A stretch of DNA of 64,000 nucleotides from contig NZ_KI912107.1 in the NCBI RefSeq assembly GCF_000517085.1, positions 5,639,980 to 5,703,979 of the forward strand. The letters are read 5' to 3'. The notes beneath the pieces were generated by a model. It was not told the origin of the DNA. It worked only from the letters and a program-made list of their open reading frames with translations, and ran no database searches. Both the position numbers and the translations under genes were made by a program. This document shows, piece by piece, positions 44,250-53,283 of this stretch (position 1 is the stretch's first letter; every line of letters begins with the position of its first letter). This stretch comes from Saccharicrinis fermentans DSM 9555 = JCM 21142 (GTDB lineage: Bacteria > Bacteroidota > Bacteroidia > Bacteroidales > Marinilabiliaceae).

Positions 44250-45668
44250 TTACCATTTGTAATCTTTTCCCTCTCTACTTGCTCTCCATGATTGTTTAAC
44301 TTTTTCTAATTCAGATTTCATTTCGTTAAATAGGAGGGGCTTTTCTAAAGCCAGATTATGTTTTTCTTCAGGATCCTTTTTAAGGTTAAATAGCATCATC
44401 TCGCTTTTTTGCTGAGGGATGCATATTTTGTAGTCTCCTTTTATATAGGCATATAATTCAGTACCGCTATAGGAGCGCATATAACCCGAAGCGTAAGGGA
44501 TTGAGCGACTAGGTGCTTTGCCTTCTAGTAGTAAGTGTTTCAGGCTTACCCCATCTAAGGGAATTTTCTTACTCACATTAATATTCAAGATATCCATAAT
44601 TGTTGGTAGGTAATCGTTTGTATTGGCCTGATAGTCGGTTGTTTGTTTGCTTTTTATTTGTCCGGGCCATATTGCGATGGAGGGTACACGCAGACCACCT
44701 TCCCACATTTGGTGTTTGTGACCACGATAGGGACCGGCAGAGGCGATGCCTTTTTTGGTTACAGGGTCAGCTGGTCCATTATCGCTGCAAAAGAATATAA
44801 GTGTATTTTTATCTTGTCCTATTTGTTTTAGATAGGCTCTTAATCTTCCAATTTGTTCATCCATTGCTGTTATACAACCGTAGTAATGTTTCTGACCTTC
44901 GGGCAAGTCAGGGTATTTGGCTAAATATTCCGGGCCAGCCAAAATAGGCTCATGAGGCGCGTGAAACCATATAGCTGCAAAAAAGGCCTTGTCATCATTC
45001 ACTGCTTTTTCGATGAAGGGGATAGCCCGATCCATGATGATGCGACTATCATCACCGTCTAAATTATCTTTGACAGGTTTTCCATTATGAAGATAGATAG
45101 AGCCTCCCCAGCTTCCATCTTCTTTTGATCCAAAGCCTTTCCAGTTGTATGGTGTTTGTGTTGGATTCCAAGTGGGAACAGCACTTTTGGTGGCAAAAGT
45201 TTCATCAAAGCCATGCTGCCATGGTGGAGAGAAGTGACCACGCGATTCTATCTTTTCTGCTTCGATCCACCCCAGGTGCCATTTTCCAAAGAATCCTGTT
45301 TGGTAACCTGCTTTTTTTAGTATTTCAGGTATGGTCTTCTCCGCATGGCGCATGGCGCCTGTGTGTGCAGCAAATATGCCTTGTCGAAAAGGGTTTCTAC
45401 CGGTTAAGCAACTTGCTCTTGTTGGAGAACAGAGGGGTGCTGCAGCGTAAAAATTGGTAAAACGAATACCTTCTTTCGACATCTGGTCTAGATGTGGAGT
45501 GATAATATTCTTATTTCCATTAAAACCTACATCACCCCAGCCTAAATCATCTGCCATCAGTAAAATGACATTTGTTTTTGGGTTCTGGTGTTTTGGGTGT
45601 TGACAGAATAAACGAGGACTTGTTGTAAGTAAGGTAAATATTAGAACGATGTAATTGATAAGCTTCAT
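44250..45668 (-). CDS. S1 family arylsulfatase-like sulfatase
   Basis: Secreted sulfatase of 472 residues, signal MKLINYIVLIFTLLTTSP. Cys80 in APLCSPTRASCLTGR is the formylglycine site (canonical C-S-P-T-R). Metal ligands: LLMADDLGWGDVGFNG near the N-terminus and FFCSDNGPADP. Conserved GFFGKWHLG and the C-terminal ALYNL-like block (MLFNLKKDPEEKHNLA) match arylsulfatase A and N-acetylgalactosamine-6-sulfatase-like S1 enzymes. It belongs to a different subfamily from the CTASR pair nearby, so it likely attacks a different sulfate ester. It lies 26 bp downstream of the GH88 gene. Confidence 0.93.
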   Translation of the reverse strand: MKLINYIVLIFTLLTTSPRLFCQHPKHQNPKTNVILLMADDLGWGDVGFNGNKNIITPHLDQMSKEGIRFTNFYAAAPLCSPTRASCLTGRNPFRQGIFAAHTGAMRHAEKTIPEILKKAGYQTGFFGKWHLGWIEAEKIESRGHFSPPWQHGFDETFATKSAVPTWNPTQTPYNWKGFGSKEDGSWGGSIYLHNGKPVKDNLDGDDSRIIMDRAIPFIEKAVNDDKAFFAAIWFHAPHEPILAGPEYLAKYPDLPEGQKHYYGCITAMDEQIGRLRAYLKQIGQDKNTLIFFCSDNGPADPVTKKGIASAGPYRGHKHQMWEGGLRVPSIAIWPGQIKSKQTTDYQANTNDYLPTIMDILNINVSKKIPLDGVSLKHLLLEGKAPSRSIPYASGYMRSYSGTELYAYIKGDYKICIPQQKSEMMLFNLKKDPEEKHNLALEKPLLFNEMKSELEKVKQSWRASREGKDYKW

Positions 45669-45694
45669 GATAAAATAGGTTTTAACAAAATTTA

Positions 45695-46897
45695 TTATTT
45701 ATCGTTAAGGTTGTTTTTCCGATTTAGTGCCTCTAGGTAATAGTAATCGGCATATATCAATGGAGTATTTATTTCGCTGTTTTTAGGTTTATGACCGGTA
45801 GAGTGTTGCAGTAAGAAGCCTTTTTGATATGTATTGTCGGGGAAGTAGGTCTGGCTACTTAAGGAATCTATGATATCGTTGGCCTTTTGATAATAGAAAC
45901 GACGGTTTTTCTTGCTATAGGATCCTAGTTCGTAAAGAGCTGAAGCTATAATTGCAGCAGCTGAGGCATCTTTTGGTTCGTTTGCATTTTGAGGTACGTC
46001 CAGGTCCCATAATGGTATGATGTCCTTTGCCAAGCTGGGATGGTTTAAAATGAACTGGGCAGTTTTTTCAGCTTGTTTCAGAAATTTACTGTCCTGGGTT
46101 TCCCTGTAAATCATGGTGAATCCGTATAGTGCCCATGCTTGTCCTCTTGCCCATGAGGAATTGTCTGCATATCCCTGATGTGTACATTTCTGCATAACTT
46201 GTCCGGATGTAGGATGATAGTCTACCACATGAAAACAACTACCATCTTCGCGCATGTGGTTGGCCAATGTTTTGTTGGCATGGCTCACTGCTACTTGATA
46301 ATATATAGGATCATCGGATAACTTAGATGCAGTAAATAATAACTCGAGATTCATTAAATTATCAATAATGACTGGGAATTGCCATTTTTCTTGGTGATGG
46401 TCCCATGATTTTATGCATCCTACTTTTTTGTCAAATCGGGAGATGAGGGTTTTTGCCGATTGAATAATGATATCCTTATAAGCTGGATTTGCTGTTATGC
46501 GCAGTCCATTCCCGTAACTGCACATTATTTTGAATCCTAAATCGTGGTCTCTGTTGTTTAATTTCTCATTCTCTAATTTTTCAGTGTATAACCTTGCGTT
46601 ATGTTTCCACTGCGAATCTTTTGTAAGGTCGTAGGTGAGCCAAAGCATGCCAGGATAAAATCCACTGGTCCAATCGCGAGCTTGTACATATCTAATTTTT
46701 CCATCCGGGTTTATGCTTCGAGGAAATATGTTTTTTGTATTATTTGTAAGCACATTTGAATGTGTTTGATAAGATGCCTGCATTTTAGTTTCTATTTTCT
46801 TCTTTAATGCGGAGTCAACTTTTCTTTGTGAACAAGAAATTGTTGACAAAGAAATGGTAAACGCGCAGAAAATAAATGGTAGATGAGTGATTTTCAT
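45695..46897 (-). CDS. GH88 unsaturated glucuronyl hydrolase lipoprotein
   Basis: Removes the delta-4,5-unsaturated uronic acid left by polysaccharide lyases, by hydration of the double bond. At 400 residues the length is typical. Family landmarks: RDWTSGFYPGMLWLTYDLT, the conserved Asp in NRDHDLGFKIMCSYGNG, the catalytic Asp in PVIIDNLMNLELL, then YADNSSWARGQAWALYGF and DASAAAIIASALYEL. A lipoprotein signal (ISLSTISC) is present. This is the first gene of the large minus-strand locus, 214 bp from the divergent sensor-regulator gene. Its presence is the best evidence that the target polymer contains uronic acid and is cut by a lyase. Confidence 0.93.
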   Translation of the reverse strand: MKITHLPFIFCAFTISLSTISCSQRKVDSALKKKIETKMQASYQTHSNVLTNNTKNIFPRSINPDGKIRYVQARDWTSGFYPGMLWLTYDLTKDSQWKHNARLYTEKLENEKLNNRDHDLGFKIMCSYGNGLRITANPAYKDIIIQSAKTLISRFDKKVGCIKSWDHHQEKWQFPVIIDNLMNLELLFTASKLSDDPIYYQVAVSHANKTLANHMREDGSCFHVVDYHPTSGQVMQKCTHQGYADNSSWARGQAWALYGFTMIYRETQDSKFLKQAEKTAQFILNHPSLAKDIIPLWDLDVPQNANEPKDASAAAIIASALYELGSYSKKNRRFYYQKANDIIDSLSSQTYFPDNTYQKGFLLQHSTGHKPKNSEINTPLIYADYYYLEALNRKNNLNDK

Positions 46898-46938
46898 TTG
46901 TGTAAAAGTTGTTGTTAAATTTCAGAATGGTAACGATA

Positions 46939-46946
46939 CAAATATA
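46939..46946 (-). promoter_or_regulatory. candidate -7 box of the large PUL operon
   Basis: On the minus strand this reads TATATTTG, fitting the Bacteroidota TAnnTTTG -7 box. It lies about 42 bp before the GH88 start codon. No good -33 TTG was found at the expected distance, which would suit an activator-dependent promoter. Confidence 0.4.
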
Positions 46947-46998
46947 CCCTCTAAATAGGTATGGAGACTAGGATGTATGTTGCAAATACATTGAAATA

Positions 46999-47025
46999 AT
47001 GTAACATATAGAACACATGTTACAT
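46999..47025. promoter_or_regulatory. perfect 9-bp dyad, candidate regulator operator
   Basis: ATGTAACAT (46999-47007) and ATGTTACAT (47017-47025) are exact reverse complements separated by 9 bp, so the arm centres are 18 bp apart. The dyad sits between the divergent GH88 operon and hybrid two-component regulator, about 50 bp upstream of the -7 candidate for the operon. It is a plausible activator site. Confidence 0.45.
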
Positions 47026-47111
47026 GTATAATACATAAGTTCTACATATAGTTGGGCAGGTCATTAGGATTGTGATTTTTTTAATTATTTTAGCGATATA
47101 TGCTATGATGT

Positions 47112-50100
47112 ATGAAAAAAATATATAGTTGTATTTGGATTTTATTCTTCTTTGTTTTTAAGATATGTGCCAGTGATTTGAGTGAATTTACCTTTGCTAA
47201 AATATCTCCGGAAGGGGGTGTTGGGTATAGCTCAGTTATGTGTATTGGGCAAGATGATTTGAGTTTTATTTGGTTTGGAACTAATAATGGACTTTTTAAA
47301 TACGATTCTAAGAATATTACCCGCTACGCTACCAACTCTTCTGATAGTTCTGCTATTCCTACCAACAGGATTAATCAGTTTTATTTAGATGATAGCAAGG
47401 TATTTTGGATAGCTACAGAGAATGGTCTATGTAAATATAACAGATGTACTGATAGTTTTACAACATTAAGATTGATAAATAATCAGCGTGATATTGTTGG
47501 AAAAAACATACAATCTTTTCTTCAGGATGAAGACGGTCAATTTTGGATTGTTGATGAAATTGGTGTATGTAAACTGGATACCTCGTTAAACAGTGTAGAA
47601 TACTTTCCTGTTACGGAGGATAATGTAAGGGTTAATCGTGGGTATACAGATCACAATAAGCAGCTTTGGGTCACCGCATACGATGGTAGAATTTTTAGAT
47701 TTGATTCTCACAAACAGGATTTTGTGCTTTTCTCAAAAGGACTGAGAGATACTCCCAGGGCTTTATTAGTAGATGATAGTGGGGTATGGGTTGGGTATGG
47801 AAACCAAGGATTGGTTTGTTTGTCTTTAACCGACGGAGAAGAGATGTTTCATTACCAGTATGGTTATGCCCCTCCCTATTGCTTAAGTAATTCGAAAGTC
47901 CGCGATTTAACCAAAGATCTGAAGGGTAATGTATGGGTTGCTACCTATGATGGAATTAATATTATTAATAACTATCATTTTGTAACCAGTTTGTCTGATG
48001 AGGATTTGTATAATATTCCACATCAGTCCATATGGTCTTTTTTTAATGATTCTGAAAATAACATTTGGGTAGGAACATGGATGGGGGGCTTGTGTATGTA
48101 TGATGAATATATGAACACAGTTTATCATTATAATAAAAATGCCTTATTAAGTACATTGACCGATGATGTCATTAGTTGTTTTGCAGAGGGTAAGGATGAG
48201 GATATCATTTGGTTTGGAACAGAGCGGGGGGGCGTGTATTGTTTAAATTTAAAAAATAACGATTTAGAGCGCATTAGATTGGGGCAGTTAAGTGATGTAA
48301 ATGTTAAGTCCATAGCTATTGATAAGGAGAATACCATTTGGATAGGTACTTATGGAAATGGTATATGGTATAAAAAGAGTACTGAAAAGAATTTTTCATT
48401 ATTTGATTCGCCCCATCAGTTGGGATGGCAGATTGTGGATATTACACCAACAGACGAAGGTATATGGTTTGCTAATTATTCGCAAGGAGTGCTGTTTTAT
48501 TCTTTTGAGACGAAAAAAACCAGAAGTTATAAACATAGTTCGAGAGATTTGTATTCAATATCAAATGATTATGTTCGTAATATTATTTCCGATAGCCAAG
48601 GAAATATTTGGATAGCCACCATATCCGGATTAAACAAATATGTACCTTCCGAAGATAAATTTTATCGTTTTTTCAAAAAGGAAAATGACACGAATAGTTT
48701 GTCAAATGATTTTATCTATTCGGTACAGGAGGATGAGGATGGAATTATCTGGATTGGCACCAATGGAAACGGCTTAAATAGATATAATCCGGAATATAAT
48801 AAGTTTGAAGTACTCACTATGGAAGATGGTTTGTCGGGGAATGAAGTTTATGCCATTGTTTTGGATGATAATGGTTTATTGTGGATATCTACAGAAAATG
48901 GAATTACCTCGATCAATACTGTTAGTTTAGAAACGCGTAACATGACTAGTGAAGCTGGTATTTATAATAACAAGTTTAACCCCTCAGCAGGATATAAATC
49001 AAAATCAGGAGAATTGTTTTTTGGAGGTTCCAATGGGTTTATTAGATTTTCGCCGTTTATGATCAGGACAAATCCAGTTGCGCCCATTGCCATTATCTCC
49101 CATTTCTCTATTAATAATCGTGAAGTAATGCCCAATACTATCGGTTCTGTATTGAAAGACCATATTAGTAATACGCGGGAAATTCGACTACATCATCGGC
49201 AAAATTCCTTCAGTTTTGATTTTGTTGCTTCAAATTATTTATTTCCTTCTAAAAATAAGTTTAGGTATCGATTGCTGGGTTTTGATGAAGAATGGTTGGA
49301 AACTGATTTTGTTGGTAAGGCCATATATACCAATATTTCACCTGGCAAATACGTATTTGAGGTGTTGGCTGCAAATAACGATGAAGTATGGAACCATGAA
49401 CCAACCAGCCTAGCAATTGTGGTGTCGCCACCTCTTTGGAAGCGATGGTATGCTTTTTTATTTTATCTGATTACTATTGTTGTTTTGGCTTATTTGATTA
49501 GGGTTGAAATTATTAGTAAGGAGAAGCTTAAGAATGAAGTTACCATAGAAAAAATTCACTTGGAAAATGAAAAGAAGCTGAGTCAACTTAAGCTACAGTT
49601 TTTCACCAATATTTCTCATGAGTTCAGAACGCCCCTGACTCTCATATTAGGCCCAGTTGAGAGATTATTGAAAAGCTATGCAGGCGAAGATCAGGTGGCT
49701 GATCAACTTACCATAGTGCGGAATAATGCTTTGCGATTGTTGAAATTAGTTACCCAGATCATTGATTTTAGAAAGGTTGAGACTGGAAAAATGGAGTTGG
49801 AAATGGTTGATGTAAATATTGTAGATCTTTGTTCTGATATTTATAACAGTTTTAAGGAACATGCTCGTTATCGAAATATTACATTTAGTATGGATGTTGA
49901 CATGTCTCAAATAAGCATTAAGATAGACAAAGATAAATTTGATAAAATTTTATTTAATTTATTATCCAATGCTTTTAAAAATACTCCTGATAATGGTGTG
50001 ATTAAGCTGGTGATGAGGAAAAATGCCGTTTATGGTAAGGATATGTTTAAGGATAGCTTTGTGATTGGTAAAATGTTTAAAGGTGATTATTTGGAGGTGA

Positions 50101-51179
50101 GTGTGCATGACAATGGTTGTGGAATAGCACGGGATGATTTATCAAGAATTTTTGATCGTTTTTATCATGGAAAAGAAGGTAAATATGCGAATGTGGGTAT
50201 TGGATTGTCATTGACAAAAGAGTTGGTTAATATGATGCAAGGAAGGTTGGAGGTTTATACGGAAGAAAAGAAAGGTTCTGTTTTTGCCGTTCAGTTTGCT
50301 ATTGATTCCAATGTTCGCTTTGATCATCAAACATTGTTAAGTGAAATGTCTAATGGTTGGGATAAAGGAGGGGCGCCAGCCGAATGGGAGAGTGTGGATT
50401 TAAATGGTAATATAAAACACAAGGATGCCTTGGTACTGATTGTAGAGGACAATGTGGAATTATGCGATTTTATTAGTGAGGTTTTACATCCATATTTTAA
50501 AACCGTTAAAGCGCCCAACGGAAAGGTAGGCATAGAATATGCTCAAACAATTTTTCCGGATATAATTGTTAGCGACGTGATGATGCCTGAAATGGATGGG
50601 TGCGAACTTTGTCAGCAAATAAAAAATGATATAAAAACGAGTCATATCCCGGTTATCTTATTAACAGCCTTAAATTCTGTACAGGATAAATTTACAGGAT
50701 TAAGTATAGGTGCTGATGCATATATATCGAAACCATTTAAGGAAGAATTGCTCATTGTTCAAATAGATAACCTGATAGAATCGAGAAAGAAATTAAGTGA
50801 AGCATTCTCATCGGGTGGAGGTTTGTGGGAAGAGAAAATTGCAGACCTGTCCATGGATAAGAAGTTGGTAGAGAAGGCTCTTAGAATAGTCCATAAGAAT
50901 ATGCTTAACGAGAATTTCTCGGTAGAGTCTCTCGCAGCGGAGATAGGACTTAGTCGTACGCACTTACACCGTAAACTAAAAACAATCACCAACCAATCTG
51001 CATCGGAGTTTATTCGTAATACGAGATTAGAAAAAGCGAAAGAATTAATGAGCAAAGGTGAGCTTAAGATTAATGAAATAGGTTTTGCTGTTGGTTTTAA
51101 TTCGCATACGTATTTTACCAAATCATTCAAAAAGTATGTGGGTCTTTCGCCTCAGGAATATTTAAAAAGTAAGCGTTAG
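47112..51179 (+). CDS. hybrid two-component system sensor-regulator (HTCS), first
   Basis: Single-polypeptide sensor kinase and transcription factor of 1355 residues that senses an oligosaccharide in the periplasm and activates a polysaccharide utilization locus. Signal peptide; residues about 25-690 are two seven-bladed propellers of reg_prop repeats (IWFGTNNGLFKY, IWVGTWMGGL, IWIGTNGNGLNRY); Y_Y_Y domain at about 700-770; membrane helix at about 779-797. HisKA phospho-acceptor is His836 in NISHEFRTP; the ATPase has N box NLLSNAFKNT and G1 box DNGCGI. Receiver domain follows with Asp1155 in VSDVMMPEMDG, Thr in VILLTAL and Lys in ISKPF. AraC-type DNA-binding domain is at about 1245-1350. All catalytic residues are intact. 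It is divergent from the GH88-led operon, its probable target. Confidence 0.96.
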   Translation: MKKIYSCIWILFFFVFKICASDLSEFTFAKISPEGGVGYSSVMCIGQDDLSFIWFGTNNGLFKYDSKNITRYATNSSDSSAIPTNRINQFYLDDSKVFWIATENGLCKYNRCTDSFTTLRLINNQRDIVGKNIQSFLQDEDGQFWIVDEIGVCKLDTSLNSVEYFPVTEDNVRVNRGYTDHNKQLWVTAYDGRIFRFDSHKQDFVLFSKGLRDTPRALLVDDSGVWVGYGNQGLVCLSLTDGEEMFHYQYGYAPPYCLSNSKVRDLTKDLKGNVWVATYDGINIINNYHFVTSLSDEDLYNIPHQSIWSFFNDSENNIWVGTWMGGLCMYDEYMNTVYHYNKNALLSTLTDDVISCFAEGKDEDIIWFGTERGGVYCLNLKNNDLERIRLGQLSDVNVKSIAIDKENTIWIGTYGNGIWYKKSTEKNFSLFDSPHQLGWQIVDITPTDEGIWFANYSQGVLFYSFETKKTRSYKHSSRDLYSISNDYVRNIISDSQGNIWIATISGLNKYVPSEDKFYRFFKKENDTNSLSNDFIYSVQEDEDGIIWIGTNGNGLNRYNPEYNKFEVLTMEDGLSGNEVYAIVLDDNGLLWISTENGITSINTVSLETRNMTSEAGIYNNKFNPSAGYKSKSGELFFGGSNGFIRFSPFMIRTNPVAPIAIISHFSINNREVMPNTIGSVLKDHISNTREIRLHHRQNSFSFDFVASNYLFPSKNKFRYRLLGFDEEWLETDFVGKAIYTNISPGKYVFEVLAANNDEVWNHEPTSLAIVVSPPLWKRWYAFLFYLITIVVLAYLIRVEIISKEKLKNEVTIEKIHLENEKKLSQLKLQFFTNISHEFRTPLTLILGPVERLLKSYAGEDQVADQLTIVRNNALRLLKLVTQIIDFRKVETGKMELEMVDVNIVDLCSDIYNSFKEHARYRNITFSMDVDMSQISIKIDKDKFDKILFNLLSNAFKNTPDNGVIKLVMRKNAVYGKDMFKDSFVIGKMFKGDYLEVSVHDNGCGIARDDLSRIFDRFYHGKEGKYANVGIGLSLTKELVNMMQGRLEVYTEEKKGSVFAVQFAIDSNVRFDHQTLLSEMSNGWDKGGAPAEWESVDLNGNIKHKDALVLIVEDNVELCDFISEVLHPYFKTVKAPNGKVGIEYAQTIFPDIIVSDVMMPEMDGCELCQQIKNDIKTSHIPVILLTALNSVQDKFTGLSIGADAYISKPFKEELLIVQIDNLIESRKKLSEAFSSGGGLWEEKIADLSMDKKLVEKALRIVHKNMLNENFSVESLAAEIGLSRTHLHRKLKTITNQSASEFIRNTRLEKAKELMSKGELKINEIGFAVGFNSHTYFTKSFKKYVGLSPQEYLKSKR

Positions 51180-51248
51180 TTAGCTGTCATGTTGGTATTT
51201 CTAGTTTTAACATAGTTTTTGTGGTATTGTTGCAGTGCTACGATTATC

Positions 51249-52709
51249 TTAATCACATAGGCAATCGTTTATTTTATCTATTCCCTTTTGATTATCTGAA
51301 AGGATGAGTAATACATCATTGGGTTTGATAATGGTTGATCCGTTGGGGGTTAGGTATTTGTTATCTCTTTTTATCATAGCAATAATCGCTTCCTTGGGGA
51401 AACTGATGTCTACAATTTTCTTATTCACCGCATTGCTATCTGGCAAAATAACAAGTTCTTTCATGGCTGTTTTGGCCATGTTGGTTAAGAATCTGTCCGT
51501 TTCAGAAATGGGTTTGACTTTTTGAGGCAATGCCACATGGAGCCATTTTGCAAATACAGACAGGGTAGTGCCTTGAATTAGTATGGATGTGACGGAGATA
51601 AAAAATACAATATTAAAAATCATATTTGCCTTATCAATTCCTGCTATTAGTGGATAGGTTGCAAATACAATGGGTACAGCTCCGCGTAAACCTACCCATG
51701 AAATGTATAGACGTCGTCTTACTTTCATTTTGAAGAATGCAAGACTAATGAAAATACTCATGGGGCGAGCCACAAGTATTAAGAATACGGATATGAGCAT
51801 TCCTATACCAATCAGTGGAATAACCTGTGTAGGAAAAACAAGTAAGCCTAATGTGAGGAATAAAACGATTTGCATCAACCAGGCCAAACCATCGTACATT
51901 CTAAGAATTGTTTTCTTATGAATGAGATCTTGATTACCTAGGTAAACTGCACAGATATATATGGCCAGAAAACCATTTCCTCCTAAAAAGTCGGTGACAG
52001 AAAATGTTACAAACATCAGCGCTATCACTAAAACGGGATAAAGGCCTTCAAAGTCAAGTTTTATTTTGTTGATGATGATCTTACTGAGTTTCCCAAATAA
52101 AAAGCCAGTAATGCCTCCCACAATCATTTGTTGCAGAAATAAAAGAATAATAGAGACTATGCTTTGATCTTGATTGATGACTAATGATAAAAAAGCTATT
52201 GTAAGTACATAGGCCATGGGGTCATTACTTCCACTCTCCATCTCTAAGGTGGGGCGTAGGTTAGATTTTAAAGCAAGACTTTTGGACCGTAAGATTGAAA
52301 ATACTGCTGCAGCATCTGTGGATGAAACTATGGAACCCAGGAGCAAACTCTCATATATGGTAAAGTCTGTGATAAGCCACACAAATGTGCCTAAGGTTAG
52401 TGCTGTTAGTAAAACACCCAATGTTGATAATACAAGTCCTTCTTTTAAGATGGGTTTTACCGATGACCAATCCGTATCTAGCCCTCCCGAAAATAAAATA
52501 AAATTAAGGGATACGATACCAATGAATTGAGCTATTTTATTGTTGTCGAAGTTAATGCCACCAATACCGTCGGTGCCTGCTAGCATTCCTATGGCCAGAA
52601 ACAGCAATAATGTGGGAACTCCGAATTTATAGGAGGTTTTACCTACAATTATGCTAATAAATAGTAGAAGGGATCCTATTAATAATATGTTTTCGATGGA
52701 TAAATTCAT
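51249..52709 (-). CDS. K+/H+ antiporter, CPA1/NhaP2-like
   Basis: Inner-membrane cation/proton antiporter of 486 residues. About 12 hydrophobic segments begin at NILLIGSLLLFISIIV; the core motif GSIVSSTDAAAVFSILRSKS carries the ion-binding Asp, and MESGSNDPMAYVL is typical of the potassium/proton branch. Residues about 400-485 form a cytoplasmic TrkA-C (RCK_C) domain (ELVILPDSNAVNKKIVDISF, then IIKPNDVLLILSD). It has no evident link to carbohydrate use and separates two regulator genes. It is transcribed toward the end of the first HTCS gene, with a 69-bp convergent gap. Confidence 0.9.
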   Translation of the reverse strand: MNLSIENILLIGSLLLFISIIVGKTSYKFGVPTLLLFLAIGMLAGTDGIGGINFDNNKIAQFIGIVSLNFILFSGGLDTDWSSVKPILKEGLVLSTLGVLLTALTLGTFVWLITDFTIYESLLLGSIVSSTDAAAVFSILRSKSLALKSNLRPTLEMESGSNDPMAYVLTIAFLSLVINQDQSIVSIILLFLQQMIVGGITGFLFGKLSKIIINKIKLDFEGLYPVLVIALMFVTFSVTDFLGGNGFLAIYICAVYLGNQDLIHKKTILRMYDGLAWLMQIVLFLTLGLLVFPTQVIPLIGIGMLISVFLILVARPMSIFISLAFFKMKVRRRLYISWVGLRGAVPIVFATYPLIAGIDKANMIFNIVFFISVTSILIQGTTLSVFAKWLHVALPQKVKPISETDRFLTNMAKTAMKELVILPDSNAVNKKIVDISFPKEAIIAMIKRDNKYLTPNGSTIIKPNDVLLILSDNQKGIDKINDCLCD

Positions 52710-53283
52710 GCTTTATTTTATTTTTAATCTGTTGTATCTAAAAATACGGCTTCTTTTTAGAAATTACCAGAGGTCTTCGTAAGGATCATTGCTGCACTTT
52801 TGCAGCAAGTATTCCTAAAATGTGCGTTAACACAGCTGGCGTTAGTTGAAGGTAAATGTACAAATTTTGTAGGATAGCTAGTATTGTGATTTACATAAAA
52901 AAATGTTTTTTTCTGAAAATTACAGATTTAGTTATGATCTGTTGTAATAGATAATTTGGGAATAGGTCAGGTTAGAGTCGCATATGTAGTCTTTGAAGTT
53001 TTCTTATCAAAGATGGAGAAATCAGTAGTTTACTTGCAGCCACTATGTATGCCCGTATTTATGTTTTTGATGTTATATGAGACCCTGTGAAGGTATCGGA
53101 TAAAGTCAACATGATGTATGTTCATTAACGAATAAATGTAAATTCTCCTCAAAAAGGCAGCATTTAAGTAGGGTATTTTATGAATAAAAGCTATTCTTGT
53201 GCTAATTATACGCAAGCAAATGTTTGTTTCTACCCGGGTGATGAGTGTTATAATAATGTCAAATCTGTAATATATTCTTGAAT
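52710..53283. other. 574-bp divergent intergenic region
   Basis: It separates the antiporter from the second HTCS gene. I see no gene in it. Two structured spots stand out: the hairpin at 52789-52808, and an ACAGAT/ATCTGT inverted repeat (52922-52927 with 52937-52942). The rest is AT-rich leader, presumably holding the promoters of both genes. Confidence 0.5.
52789..52808. repeat. perfect 8-bp inverted repeat upstream of antiporter
   Basis: TTGCTGCA (52789-52796) and TGCAGCAA (52801-52808) around CTTT, about 80 bp before the antiporter start. It could be a leader hairpin or operator. Confidence 0.5.
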
